Shown: positions 47,607 through 55,894 of the stretch, piece after piece
Layout: each line of letters starts with the position of its first letter
Position numbering within the stretch: position 1 is the first letter of the stretch
NCBI RefSeq assembly: GCF_041245805.1
Contig: NZ_CP162490.1
Coordinates: forward strand, 1,093,001 to 1,157,000
Length of the DNA: 64,000 bases
Direction of reading: 5' to 3'
Source: Xanthomonas sp. DAR 34887
GTDB taxonomy: Bacteria; Pseudomonadota; Gammaproteobacteria; Xanthomonadales; Xanthomonadaceae
Notes under the pieces: model-generated
Told to the model about the DNA's origin: nothing
What the model saw: only the letters and a program-made list of their open reading frames with translations
Databases searched by the model: none
Made by a program: the position numbers and the translations under genes

Positions 47607-48758
47607 TCAGAGCATGAACAGGGCGACCACGTCGTTGGTGAAGCGCCGTCCCAGTTCGGTCGGCAGCGCATGCCCGGATTCCACCTGTAGCCAGCCCTGC
47701 GCCTGCGCCTGGGCCAGCGCCGGGGCGATCGCCTCCGGGTCCAGGCCGGTGCGCACGGCGAAGTCGCGCAACGCGAAGCCCTGGTTCAGGCGCAGCGCAT
47801 TGAGCATGTAGTCGAAGGGGCGCCGCTCGGCGCCGATCCACTCGTCGCCGCCGATCGCCGCCGGGGTGCCGGCGGCGGCCAGGAACGCCTGCGGATGCTT
47901 GGTCTTCCAGCGGCGCAGGATGCTCTGCTCGGCGCCGGAGCTGATCTTGCCATGGGCGCCCGCGCCGATGCCCAGGTAATCGCCGAACTTCCAGTAGTTG
48001 AGGTTGTGCGCGCACTGGTAGCCGTCGCGGGCGTAGGCGCTGACTTCGTACTGGGCGTAGCCGGCGGCGGCCAGCAGCGCCTGGCAGCGCTCCTGCATGT
48101 CCCAGGCGTCGTCGTCCTCGGGAATGCCCTGCGGCGGGCGCGCGGCGAACACCGTGTTCGGTTCCAGGGTCAGCTGGTAGTGGCTGATGTGGGTGGGCTG
48201 CAGCGCCAGTGCGCGGGCGATGTCGGCCTCCGCCCCAGCCAGGGTCTGCTGCGGCAGCGCGTACATCAGGTCCAGGTTGAGGTTGGTGTAGCCGGCGTCC
48301 TGCGCCAGCTTCACCGCGCGCTCGGCGTCGGCGCTGTCGTGGATCCGGCCCAGGCGCTGCAGCGCGGCGTCGTCGAAGCTCTGGATGCCGAAGCTGAGCC
48401 GGTTGACCCCGGCCGCCAGGTAGCGGTCGAAGCGCCCGTGCTCGGCGGTGCCCGGGTTGGTCTCCAGGGTGATTTCCAGGTTCGGCGCGAAGCGCAGGCG
48501 CGCGCTGGCCGCCTGCAGGAAACGGTCGATCGCCTCGGCCGGAAACAGGCTGGGGGTGCCGCCGCCGAAGAACACGGTCTGTACGGTGCGGCCCCAGACC
48601 AGCGGCAGGTCCTGGTCCAGGTCGCGGATCAGCGCGTCCACGTAGTCGTCGAACGGCAGCGCGCCCTTGGCCGCATGCGAGTTGAAGTCGCAGTACGGGC
48701 ATTTGCGCACGCACCAGGGCAGGTGCACGTACAGCGACAGCGGGGGCGGGATCAGCAT
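47607..48758 (-). CDS. hemW: Radical-SAM haem chaperone HemW
   Basis: A 383-residue radical SAM protein with CVRKCPYC (Cys16, Cys20, Cys23), FFGGGTPSLFPAEAI, ETNPGT, NRLSFGIQSFDDAALQRLGR and the C-terminal HemW domain. It was formerly annotated as an oxygen-independent coproporphyrinogen oxidase, but this short form matches HemW, which inserts haem into respiratory proteins. It is last in the rph-VOC-rdgB-ABM-hemW run, 7 bp after the ABM gene. Confidence 0.92.
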   Translation of the reverse strand: MLIPPPLSLYVHLPWCVRKCPYCDFNSHAAKGALPFDDYVDALIRDLDQDLPLVWGRTVQTVFFGGGTPSLFPAEAIDRFLQAASARLRFAPNLEITLETNPGTAEHGRFDRYLAAGVNRLSFGIQSFDDAALQRLGRIHDSADAERAVKLAQDAGYTNLNLDLMYALPQQTLAGAEADIARALALQPTHISHYQLTLEPNTVFAARPPQGIPEDDDAWDMQERCQALLAAAGYAQYEVSAYARDGYQCAHNLNYWKFGDYLGIGAGAHGKISSGAEQSILRRWKTKHPQAFLAAAGTPAAIGGDEWIGAERRPFDYMLNALRLNQGFALRDFAVRTGLDPEAIAPALAQAQAQGWLQVESGHALPTELGRRFTNDVVALFML

Positions 48759-48765
48759 GATCGCG

Positions 48766-49059
48766 TCAGCGGGTCCAGTAGCCCACGCAGCGCTCGGCCG
48801 TGGTCAGCGCTGCGCTGAGCCGGTCGAGCTGCGCGTAGCGTTCGCGGCCGTACGCCAGGCAGTGCGCGTAATCGGCTTCGTCGCGCCAGCGGTCGATGCT
48901 CAGGTAGGCGCCGGACGCCTGCGCGCGCAGCAGTTCGGTGCTCAGATAGCCCGGGAATTCGGCGAACAGCGCGGCCCAGCCGCCATCAGCGGCATACAGC
49001 GCCTCGAATGCCGGCGCCTGGCCCTCGGCTACCTCGTATTCCCAGATCGTGACGAACAT
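48766..49059 (-). CDS. Antibiotic-biosynthesis-monooxygenase-like dimeric barrel protein
   Basis: A 97-residue protein, MFVTIWEYEVAEGQAPAFEALYAADGGWAALFAEFPGYLSTELLRA, the typical opening of the ABM dimeric alpha/beta barrel. No chemistry can be assigned. It is spaced 11 bp from rdgB and 7 bp from hemW. Confidence 0.78.
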   Translation of the reverse strand: MFVTIWEYEVAEGQAPAFEALYAADGGWAALFAEFPGYLSTELLRAQASGAYLSIDRWRDEADYAHCLAYGRERYAQLDRLSAALTTAERCVGYWTR

Positions 49060-49070
49060 CGGTGTCTCCC

Positions 49071-49670
49071 TCAGGTGTTCCAATGCGCCAGTTGCTTGCG
49101 CAGCAGCGCCAGCGCCTGGCCGCGGTGGCTGATCCGGTTCTTCAGCGCCAGCGGCATCTGCGCCGCGCTCTGGCCGTGGTCCGGATCGAAGAACACCGGA
49201 TCGTAGCCGTGGCCGCCGTCGCCGGCGCGCGCATGCAGGATGCGCCCGCGCCAGCTGCCTTCCACCAGCAGCGGTTGCGGGTCTTCGGCGTGCCGCAGCA
49301 GTACCAGCACGCAATAGAAATGCGCGGTGCGTTGCGCGTCGGGCACATCGCGCAGCGCGTGCAGCAGCTTGTCGATGTTGGCCGCGGCATTGCCGTGTTC
49401 GCCGGCGTAGCGCGCCGAGTACAGCCCGGGTGCGCCGCGCAGCGCGTCCACGCAGATGCCAGAGTCGTCGGCCAGCGCCGGCAGGCCGGTGACCTGGGCG
49501 GCGTGGCGCGCTTTCAGCAGCGCATTCTCGACGAAGGTCAGGCCGGTCTCGTCGGCATCGCGCACGCCGAGCGTGGACTGCGCGACCAGGTCGATGCCGG
49601 CGCCGTCGAGCAGCGCATGCAGTTCTTCGAGCTTGCCGGCATTGCTGCTGGCCAGGACCAGTGTCTTCAT
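49071..49670 (-). CDS. rdgB: Non-canonical purine NTP pyrophosphatase (dITP/XTP)
   Basis: A 199-residue house-cleaning enzyme removing ITP, dITP and XTP. It shows LASSNAGKLEELHALL, ETGLTFVENALLKARHAA, LPALADDSGICVDAL, GLYSARYAGE and GGHGYDPVFF. It overlaps the upstream VOC gene by 4 bp. The rph-rdgB-hemW order is standard in gammaproteobacteria. Confidence 0.95.
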   Translation of the reverse strand: MKTLVLASSNAGKLEELHALLDGAGIDLVAQSTLGVRDADETGLTFVENALLKARHAAQVTGLPALADDSGICVDALRGAPGLYSARYAGEHGNAAANIDKLLHALRDVPDAQRTAHFYCVLVLLRHAEDPQPLLVEGSWRGRILHARAGDGGHGYDPVFFDPDHGQSAAQMPLALKNRISHRGQALALLRKQLAHWNT

Positions 49671-50059
49671 TGCTTGGGTTCCAGCAGGTCCCACTTGGTG
49701 CCGTACAGGTCGCGGAACACGGCGACCGTGCCATAGGCTTCCGTGCGCGGGGATTCGAGAAACTCCACGCCCTGCGCCAGCATCGCGGCGTGGTCGCGGG
49801 CGAAATCGTCGGTGTACAGGAAGTGGTCCACGCGCCCGCCGGTCTGGTCGCCGATCCGCGCGCGCTGGGCCGCGTCGCCCGGCTCGGCCAGCAGCAGCGC
49901 GGCATCGTCGCTGCCGCCCGGGCCGACCACCACCCAGCGCTTGCCGTCGCCGAGCGCCACATCCTGCAGCAGGGCGAAGCCGAGCTTGCCGGTGTACCAG
50001 GCGATCGCCGCGTCGTAGTCGGCCACGAGCAGCGTGGTCAGTGCGATCCGTCGCTTCAC
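49667..50059 (-). CDS. VOC-family protein between rph and rdgB
   Basis: A 130-residue vicinal-oxygen-chelate-fold protein: RRIALTTLLVADYDAAIAWYTGKLGFALLQDVALGDGKRWVVVGP and FRDLYGTKWDLLEP. The start is a GTG that overlaps the rph stop (GTGA), and its stop overlaps the rdgB ATG. The ligand is unknown. Confidence 0.85.
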   Translation of the reverse strand: MKRRIALTTLLVADYDAAIAWYTGKLGFALLQDVALGDGKRWVVVGPGGSDDAALLLAEPGDAAQRARIGDQTGGRVDHFLYTDDFARDHAAMLAQGVEFLESPRTEAYGTVAVFRDLYGTKWDLLEPKQ

Positions 50060-50781
50060 CGGGCCAGGGCCTCGCGTTGGGCGGCGAGCAGTTGGCCGAT
50101 GCCGGTTTCGGCCAGGGCCAGCAGCGCATCCAGTTCGTCGCGGCGGAACGCATGGCCTTCGGCGGTGCCCTGCAGTTCGATGAAGCCGCCGCCGTCGTTC
50201 ATCACCACGTTCATGTCGGTGTCGCAGTCGCTGTCCTCGGCGTAATCCAGATCCAGCACCGGCGTGCCGCGGTAGACGCCGACCGAGACTGCAGCGACCG
50301 CGCCGAGCACCACCGGCTTCTTCAGGTCGCCGCGCTTCTGCAGCCAGTTCACTGCGTCCATCAGCGCCACATAGGCGCCGGTGATGGCCGCGGTGCGGGT
50401 GCCGCCGTCGGCCTGCAACACGTCGCAATCCAGGGTAATGGTGCGCTCGCCCAGCGCATTGCGGTCCACGCAGGCGCGCAGCGCGCGGCCGATCAGGCGC
50501 TGGATTTCCAGCGTGCGCCCGCCCTGTTTGCCGCGCGCGGCCTCGCGGTCGGAGCGCGAATGGGTGGCGCGCGGCAGCATGCCGTATTCCGCAGTGACCC
50601 AGCCTTCGCCCTTGCCGCGCAGGAAGCCCGGCACCCGGTTCTCCACGCTCGCGGTGCACAGCACACGGGTGTCGCCGAAGCTGACCAGCACCGAGCCTTC
50701 GGCGTGGCGGGTGAAGGCGCGTTCGATGCGCACCGGGCGCAGTTGATCGGCCGTGCGGCCACTGGGACGGGAAAAGGTCAT
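50056..50781 (-). CDS. rph: Ribonuclease PH
   Basis: A 241-residue phosphorolytic 3'-5' exoribonuclease trimming tRNA 3' ends: RPSGRTADQLRPVRIERAFTRHAEGSVLVSFGDTRVLCTA, GWVTAEYGMLPRATHSR, LEIQRLIGRALRA and LDLDYAEDSDCDTDMNVV. It is full length with no frameshift. It is first gene of the minus-strand operon and divergent from yicC. Confidence 0.96.
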   Translation of the reverse strand: MTFSRPSGRTADQLRPVRIERAFTRHAEGSVLVSFGDTRVLCTASVENRVPGFLRGKGEGWVTAEYGMLPRATHSRSDREAARGKQGGRTLEIQRLIGRALRACVDRNALGERTITLDCDVLQADGGTRTAAITGAYVALMDAVNWLQKRGDLKKPVVLGAVAAVSVGVYRGTPVLDLDYAEDSDCDTDMNVVMNDGGGFIELQGTAEGHAFRRDELDALLALAETGIGQLLAAQREALAR

Positions 50782-50890
50782 GGGGAGCGATCCGGAGGTG
50801 TCGTGAGGGCCGGGCGCGGCAGCGGGCCGGGCCGTGGGAGCGGAGAGGCGCTAGGTTACCATTCGCGCTTTGCACGCACCGGAACTGCAC

Positions 50891-51751
50891 ATGATCCGCA
50901 GCATGACCGCCTTCGCCGGCGCCGAGCGCATCACTCCCTGGGGCACGCTGGGCTGCGAACTGCGCTCGGTCAACCACCGTTTCCTGGAAGTGGGCGTGCG
51001 CCTGCCGGAAGAGCTGCGCGCGCTGGAGCCGCAATTGCGCGAACGCCTGGCCGCCCGCGTCAGCCGCGGCAAGCTGGACCTGATGCTGCGCCTGCGCGCG
51101 CCGGACGCGGCGCAGTCGCTGGCGGTGAACGAGCCGCTGGTCGAACAACTGGCGGTGCTTGCGCAGCGGCTGGGCGCGCGTTTCCCGCAGCTGCAGGTGC
51201 AGTTCGCCGACCTGCTGCAGCTGCCCGGCGTGCTGCAGGGCCAGGCGGTCGACCCGGCCGCGCTGCAGGCGCAGGCGCTGGAGCTGCTGGACGAGGTGGT
51301 GGCCGAGTTCGTCGCCGCGCGCGAGCGCGAGGGCGGCAAGCTGGCCGCGGCGATCGTCGAGCGGGTCGATGCGGTGGAGCGCATCGCCGCCGAGGTCAAG
51401 CAACTGATCCCGGCCATCCGCGAAGGGCAGCGCGCCAAGCTGGCCGCGCGCCTGGCCGACCTGCCGCATCCGGTCGATCCCGGCCGCGCCGAGCAGGAAC
51501 TGGTGCTGTGGCTGCAGAAACTCGATGTGGACGAAGAACTGGACCGGCTCGGCAGCCACATCAAGGAGATCCGCCGGGTGCTGCGTCAGCCCGAGCCGGC
51601 CGGCCGGCGCCTGGATTTCCTGCTGCAGGAATTCAACCGCGAAGCCAACACCCTGGGTTCCAAGTCGGTGGACAGCCGCACCTCCAACGCGGCGGTGGAG
51701 CTGAAGGTGCTGATCGACCAGATCCGCGAGCAGGTGCAGAATCTCGAATAG
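50891..51751 (+). CDS. YicC/YloC-family endoribonuclease
   Basis: A 286-residue protein beginning MIRSMTAFAGAERITPWGTLGCELRSVNHRFLEVGVRLPEELR and ending with the conserved RRLDFLLQEFNREANTLGSKSVDSRTSNAAVELKVLIDQIREQVQNLE. YicC proteins cleave RNA and in E. coli affect small-RNA stability. Its stop codon TAG is immediately followed by the G-rich arm of a heptad element. Confidence 0.92.
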   Translation: MIRSMTAFAGAERITPWGTLGCELRSVNHRFLEVGVRLPEELRALEPQLRERLAARVSRGKLDLMLRLRAPDAAQSLAVNEPLVEQLAVLAQRLGARFPQLQVQFADLLQLPGVLQGQAVDPAALQAQALELLDEVVAEFVAAREREGGKLAAAIVERVDAVERIAAEVKQLIPAIREGQRAKLAARLADLPHPVDPGRAEQELVLWLQKLDVDEELDRLGSHIKEIRRVLRQPEPAGRRLDFLLQEFNREANTLGSKSVDSRTSNAAVELKVLIDQIREQVQNLE

Positions 51752-51903
51752 CCGGGATGAGGGGATTCGGGATTGGGGATTGGCACAGCGGATCCCGGCG
51801 TCGGCCGGGTCGCGCTCAATACCGGGTAGCATATTGTCCCCGTGGGTGCTGGCCCGCGGCCCTGTTCGCGAATCCCGATTCCCCAATCCCGAATCCCTGA
51901 TCC
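51751..51903. repeat. Paired heptad element 6
   Basis: The G-rich arm 51751-51783 begins at the last base of the yicC stop (TAGCCGGG). The C-rich arm 51867-51903 ends one base before the gmk ATG. The inner borders are CACAGCGG and CCTGTTCGCG. The element is thus the entire yicC-gmk spacer. Confidence 0.85.
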
Positions 51904-51904
51904 T

Positions 51905-52534
51905 ATGCGCGGCACTCTCTACATCGTCGCGGCGCCTTCCGGCGCCGGCAAGAGCAGCATCGTCAACGCCACCCTGGCGCGCGATCCGCAGATCGCCCTG
52001 TCGATCTCGTTCACTTCGCGTGCGCCGCGGCCGGGCGAGCGCCATGCCGAGCACTACCACTTCGTGTCCGCCGACGCGTTCCAGGGCATGATCGATGCCG
52101 GCGACTTCTTCGAGTACGCCCGCGTTCACGGCGACTGGAAGGGCACCGCGCGGCAATCGGTGGAGCCGCAGCTGGCGGCCGGTCATGATGTGCTGCTGGA
52201 AATCGACTGGCAGGGCGCGCGCCAGGTGCGGGCCAAGGTGCCCGACGCGGTCAGCGTGTTCATCCTGCCGCCATCGCGGGCGGCGCTGGAGCAGCGCATG
52301 CGCAAGCGCGGCCAGGACAGCGAGGCGGTGATCGCGCAGCGGCTGGCCGCGGCGCGCGAGGAGATGTCGCACTACGCCGACTTCGACTACGTGATCGTCA
52401 ACGAGGACTTCGACACCGCGGTGGACGAGATGTGCGCGATCTTCGTCGCCAGCCGCCTGCGGCGCCTGCCGCAACAGCAGCGCCATGCCGACCTGATCGC
52501 CGCGCTGCTCGACCAGGATCAGGCAACTGGCTGA
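51905..52534 (+). CDS. gmk: Guanylate kinase
   Basis: A 209-residue P-loop kinase for GMP to GDP. It has YIVAAPSGAGKSSIVNATL, ISFTSRAPRPGERHAEHYHF, FFEYARVHGDWKGT and LLEIDWQGARQVR. The ATG at 51905 directly follows a C-rich heptad arm (CTGATCCTATG), so no ribosome-binding site lies in the normal window. rpoZ and spoT follow, the usual order in this group. Confidence 0.95.
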   Translation: MRGTLYIVAAPSGAGKSSIVNATLARDPQIALSISFTSRAPRPGERHAEHYHFVSADAFQGMIDAGDFFEYARVHGDWKGTARQSVEPQLAAGHDVLLEIDWQGARQVRAKVPDAVSVFILPPSRAALEQRMRKRGQDSEAVIAQRLAAAREEMSHYADFDYVIVNEDFDTAVDEMCAIFVASRLRRLPQQQRHADLIAALLDQDQATG

Positions 52535-52561
52535 TTCCAAAGGAAACTGAATGGCGGCAGG

Positions 52562-52590
52562 TTGATTTCGGCCGGCCCTGGTCCTACAAT
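52562..52590 (+). promoter_or_regulatory. Sigma-70 type promoter of rpoZ
   Basis: TTGATT (52562-52567), a 17-bp spacer and TACAAT (52585-52590), giving a start near 52597 and a leader of about 50 nt to rpoZ. Confidence 0.7.
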
Positions 52591-52646
52591 CGCCGCCCTT
52601 TCCCTCATTCGAGCGCGTGGCCGTTGCCGGCCCGCCGGGAGCCCGC

Positions 52647-52946
52647 ATGGCCCGCATCACCGTAGAAGATTGCCTGGAAGTCGTTAACAACCGTTTCGAA
52701 CTGGTCATGATGGCGTCCAAGCGCGCCCGCCAGCTCGCCAACGGCGTGCAGGCCACCCTCGACAACACCGAATCGGCCGACAAGCCGACGGTGCTGGCGC
52801 TGCGCGAGATCGCCGCGCGCAAGATCGACAACGCGCTGATCGACGAAGTCGAGAAGGCCGAACGCGAGCGCGCCGAGCGCGAAGCGCTGGAGTGGGCCGC
52901 GGCCGAGGTCGTCGCCGACGAAGACATGTCCAAGAACGACGACTGA
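52647..52946 (+). CDS. rpoZ: RNA polymerase omega subunit
   Basis: A 99-residue subunit: MARITVEDCLEVVNNRFELVMMASKRARQLANG, PTVLALREIAARKI, then an acidic tail. It helps assemble the beta' subunit and forms a ppGpp-binding site, fitting its position before spoT. The ATG at 52647 is the family start. Confidence 0.95.
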   Translation: MARITVEDCLEVVNNRFELVMMASKRARQLANGVQATLDNTESADKPTVLALREIAARKIDNALIDEVEKAERERAEREALEWAAAEVVADEDMSKNDD

Positions 52947-52976
52947 TCGCCTCGCCGCGCTCGGAGCGTCTGCCGA

Positions 52977-53006
52977 ACAGCCCGCATCCGCGGGCTGTTT
53001 CGTTTT
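52977..53006 (+). terminator. Intrinsic terminator between rpoZ and spoT
   Basis: ACAGCCCGC-ATCC-GCGGGCTGT followed by TTCGTTTT, a 9-bp stem with a T-rich tail 30 bp after the rpoZ stop. It would separate or attenuate rpoZ and spoT transcription. Confidence 0.75.
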
Positions 53007-53047
53007 GCGGGTTTGCCGTCCTTGCGCCGCTGGCATAGTCTTCGCGC

Positions 53048-55219
53048 ATGAACCCAGGCCCTTCTGCCCAGGTCGCCGCCGCCGCGCCGTCGCCGGCCAA
53101 CGAGGCGATCCCCGACTACGTTCTGCAACTCGAACGCAGCGCCAGCTATCTGCCGGCCGAGCAGATCCCGCTGCTGCGGCGCGCGTGGGAAGTGGGCGCG
53201 GCCGCGCATGCCGGACAGACCCGCAAGTCGGGCGAGCCCTACATCACCCATCCGGTGGCGGTGGCCGGCGTGCTGGCCGAACTCGGCCTGGACGTGGAGG
53301 CGCTGATCGCGGCGATCCTGCACGACACCATCGAAGACACGCCGCTGACCCGCGCCGAACTGGCCGCCGAATTCGGCGAGGCGGTGGCCGAACTGGTCGA
53401 TGGCGTCACCAAGCTGGACAAGCTGAAGTTCCGCGACCGCCAGGAAGCGGCGGCCGAGAGCTTCCGCAAGATGCTGCTGGCGATGTCGCGCGACCTGCGC
53501 GTGATCATGATCAAGCTCGCCGACCGCCTGCACAACATGCGCACGCTCGGCGCGCAGAGCGCCGAGGCGCGCGGCCGCATCGCCCGCGAGACGCTGGAGA
53601 TCTACGCGCCGATCGCCCAGCGCCTGGGCATGAGCCTGATGAAGTCCGAGCTGCAGAACCTCGGTTTCCGCGCGCTGCACCCGTGGCGCCACGCGATCAT
53701 CGAAAAGCACATCCGCAGCCAGCCGGTGGTGCGCCGCGAGTCGATGGCGCAGGTGGAGGTGCAGCTGTCGCAGCGGCTGGCAAAGGAAGGGCTGGAGCAC
53801 CGCCTGGTCAGCCGCATCAAGACCCCGTGGAGCATCTACAACAAGATGCGCGACGAGAACAAATCCTTCGACCAGGTGATGGACGTGTTCGGCTTCCGCC
53901 TGGTGGTGCGCGGGGTGCCGGACTGCTACCACGCGCTGGGCGCGGTGCACGCCACGTTCAAGCCGCTGGATGCGCGTTTCCGCGACTTCATCGCCATTCC
54001 CAAGGCCAACGGCTACCAGTCGCTGCACACGGTGCTGTTCGGCCCTTACGGCTCGCCGATCGAGGTGCAGATCCGCACCGAGGAAATGGACCTGATCGCC
54101 GAGCGCGGCGTGGCCGCGCACTGGACCTACAAGTTCGGCGGCGATTCGCCCAACAGCGCGCAGAGCCGTGCGCATGCGTGGATCGTGGAATTGATCGAAT
54201 CGCAGCGCGCCGCCGGTTCGTCGCTGGAGTTCCTGGACAACGTCAAGGTCGATCTGTTCCCGGACGAGGTCTACCTGTTCACGCCCAAGGGCAAGATCCT
54301 GGCGCTGCCGCGCAACTCCACCGCGCTGGATTTCGCCTATGCGGTGCATACCGACGTCGGCAACCGCGCGGTGGCCTCGCGGGTGGACAAGAAACTGGTG
54401 CCGCTGCGCACCAAGCTGGTCAGCGGACAGACCGTGGAAGTGATCACCGCGCGGTCGGCCACGCCCAAGCCGCAGTGGCTGGAGTTCGTGGTCAGCAGCA
54501 AGGCGCGTACCGCGATCCGCCACCAGCTCAAGCAGCTCGAGCACGAGGATGCGGTGCAGCTCGGCCACCGCATGCTCGACCGCGCGCTGGAGGCGATGGA
54601 CAGCGCGCTGGAGCGCTTGCCGAAGGGACGCCTGGACTCGTTCCTCAGCGAGCACCGCTATCCGCGCCTGGAGGCGTTGCTGGCCGACATCGCGCTGGGC
54701 AACTGGATGCCGAACCAGGCCGCGCAGGCGCTGATGGCCTATGCGGAACTGCGCGGCGGCGGCCTGTCCAAGCATTCGCAGGAAAAGATCCTGATCAACG
54801 GCACCGAGCGCGGCGTGGTCAGCTTCGCCAACTGCTGCCAGCCGATTCCCGGCGACGAGATCATGGGCTACCACACCGCCGGCAAGGGCATCGTCGTGCA
54901 CCGGCTGGATTGCCCGAACCTGGCCGAACTGCGCAAGTCGCCGGAGCGCTGGGTGCCGATCGGCTGGGACACCAGCGTCATCGGCGACTACGACACCGCG
55001 CTGGTGGTGGACGTGGAGAATCGCACCGGCGTACTGGCGCAGCTGGCCGCGGCGATCGCGCAGAGCCAGTCCAACATCGAGCGCGTGGACTACCTGGATC
55101 GCGATTTCAACGCCGCGGTGCTGCGCTTCAACATCCAGGTGCGCGACCGCAACCACCTGGCCGAAGTGATGCGCCGCCTGCGGCGGCTGACGGCGGTGCA
55201 GAGCGTGCGCAGGCAGTAG
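53048..55219 (+). CDS. spoT: Bifunctional (p)ppGpp synthetase/hydrolase SpoT
   Basis: A 723-residue Rel/SpoT protein. The HD hydrolase domain (about 45-200) is intact with ILHDTIEDT and its His-Asp pair at 92-93. A synthetase domain follows, with SRIKTPWSIYNKM and FRDFIAIPKANGYQSLHTVLFGPYGSPIEVQIRTEEMD. A TGS domain (LFTPKGKILALPRNSTALDFAY), a helical and zinc-finger region (FANCCQPIPGDEIMGY) and a C-terminal ACT domain complete it. The intact hydrolase marks SpoT rather than RelA. Confidence 0.95.
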   Translation: MNPGPSAQVAAAAPSPANEAIPDYVLQLERSASYLPAEQIPLLRRAWEVGAAAHAGQTRKSGEPYITHPVAVAGVLAELGLDVEALIAAILHDTIEDTPLTRAELAAEFGEAVAELVDGVTKLDKLKFRDRQEAAAESFRKMLLAMSRDLRVIMIKLADRLHNMRTLGAQSAEARGRIARETLEIYAPIAQRLGMSLMKSELQNLGFRALHPWRHAIIEKHIRSQPVVRRESMAQVEVQLSQRLAKEGLEHRLVSRIKTPWSIYNKMRDENKSFDQVMDVFGFRLVVRGVPDCYHALGAVHATFKPLDARFRDFIAIPKANGYQSLHTVLFGPYGSPIEVQIRTEEMDLIAERGVAAHWTYKFGGDSPNSAQSRAHAWIVELIESQRAAGSSLEFLDNVKVDLFPDEVYLFTPKGKILALPRNSTALDFAYAVHTDVGNRAVASRVDKKLVPLRTKLVSGQTVEVITARSATPKPQWLEFVVSSKARTAIRHQLKQLEHEDAVQLGHRMLDRALEAMDSALERLPKGRLDSFLSEHRYPRLEALLADIALGNWMPNQAAQALMAYAELRGGGLSKHSQEKILINGTERGVVSFANCCQPIPGDEIMGYHTAGKGIVVHRLDCPNLAELRKSPERWVPIGWDTSVIGDYDTALVVDVENRTGVLAQLAAAIAQSQSNIERVDYLDRDFNAAVLRFNIQVRDRNHLAEVMRRLRRLTAVQSVRRQ

Positions 55220-55262
55220 TGGGGCCGGGCTCGGGCTGGTCGCAAGTGCGCTGCATTTCGCC

Positions 55263-55334
55263 TTTCTGTAGGAGCGGCTTCAGCCGCGACGCCTTCCCGG
55301 TAAAGCGTCGCGGCTGAAGCCGCTCCTACAGAAA
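55263..55334. repeat. Perfect 30-bp inverted pair of the common palindrome
   Basis: 55263-55292 and 55305-55334 are perfect reverse complements (30 bp) around a 12-nt loop. It lies 43 bp after the spoT stop and would form a very stable RNA hairpin. Confidence 0.9.
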
Positions 55335-55430
55335 AGCGGTCGATCGGCAGCTGCAAGAAGCCGCTTCCTTCTAAGGAATCGGCGCTTTCAAGCCGTTTGA
55401 CAGCGATATGCGGCGAGGCATCATCCTGCC

Positions 55431-55474
55431 GTCCCGAGTCCCGAGTCCCGAGTCCCGAGTCCCGAGTCCCGAGT
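55431..55474. repeat. Perfect tandem heptamer GTCCCGA x6
   Basis: Six identical GTCCCGA units run from 55431 to 55472, followed by GT. The run ends 33 bp before the ridA ATG. It resembles a C-rich heptad arm without its partner. The perfect units suggest recent expansion or slippage. Confidence 0.9.
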
Positions 55475-55507
55475 AAAATACCCATTCCCTTTTCCGTTGG
55501 AGCCGCC

Positions 55508-55891
55508 ATGTCCCGCCAGATCATCCACACCGAGCAGGCGCCGGCCGCGATCGGCCCGTATTCGCAGGCGGTGCGCGCCGGCAACACGGTGTATTTCTCC
55601 GGGCAGATTCCGCTGGATCCGGCCACCGGCGACGTCGTGCCCGGCGATATCGGCGCGCAGGCGCGTCGCGCGTTCGACAACCTCAAGGCGGTGGCCGAAG
55701 CGGCCGGCGGTTCGCTCGACCGGATCGTGCGGCTGGGCCTGTACCTGACCGACCTGTCGCAGTTCGCCCAGGTCAACGCGGTGATGCAGGACTATTTCCA
55801 GGCGCCGTTCCCCGCGCGTTCCACCGTCGAAGTGTCCGCGCTGCCGAAGGGCGTCGGCTTCGAGGTCGATGCGGTGATGGTGCTCGACTGA
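55508..55891 (+). CDS. ridA: Cytosolic RidA (2-iminobutanoate/2-iminopropanoate deaminase)
   Basis: A 127-residue RidA that hydrolyses imines released by PLP enzymes. It has HTEQAPAAIGPYSQAVRAGNTVYFSGQIPLDPATGD, the catalytic Arg in PARSTVEVSALPKG, and no signal peptide. SD TTGGAG precedes the ATG. recG begins 4 bp after its stop. Confidence 0.94.
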   Translation: MSRQIIHTEQAPAAIGPYSQAVRAGNTVYFSGQIPLDPATGDVVPGDIGAQARRAFDNLKAVAEAAGGSLDRIVRLGLYLTDLSQFAQVNAVMQDYFQAPFPARSTVEVSALPKGVGFEVDAVMVLD

Positions 55892-55894
55892 CCC

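Noticed and set aside
49667..55156. Very long open frame (about 1,800 codons) on the minus strand
   Set aside because: Only its last 130 codons (VOC protein) are real; the rest is antisense to yicC, gmk, rpoZ and spoT and lacks domains. It is an effect of high GC.
53048..55219. spoT as RelA
   Set aside because: The HD hydrolase residues are intact and the gene follows gmk-rpoZ, which is the SpoT position.
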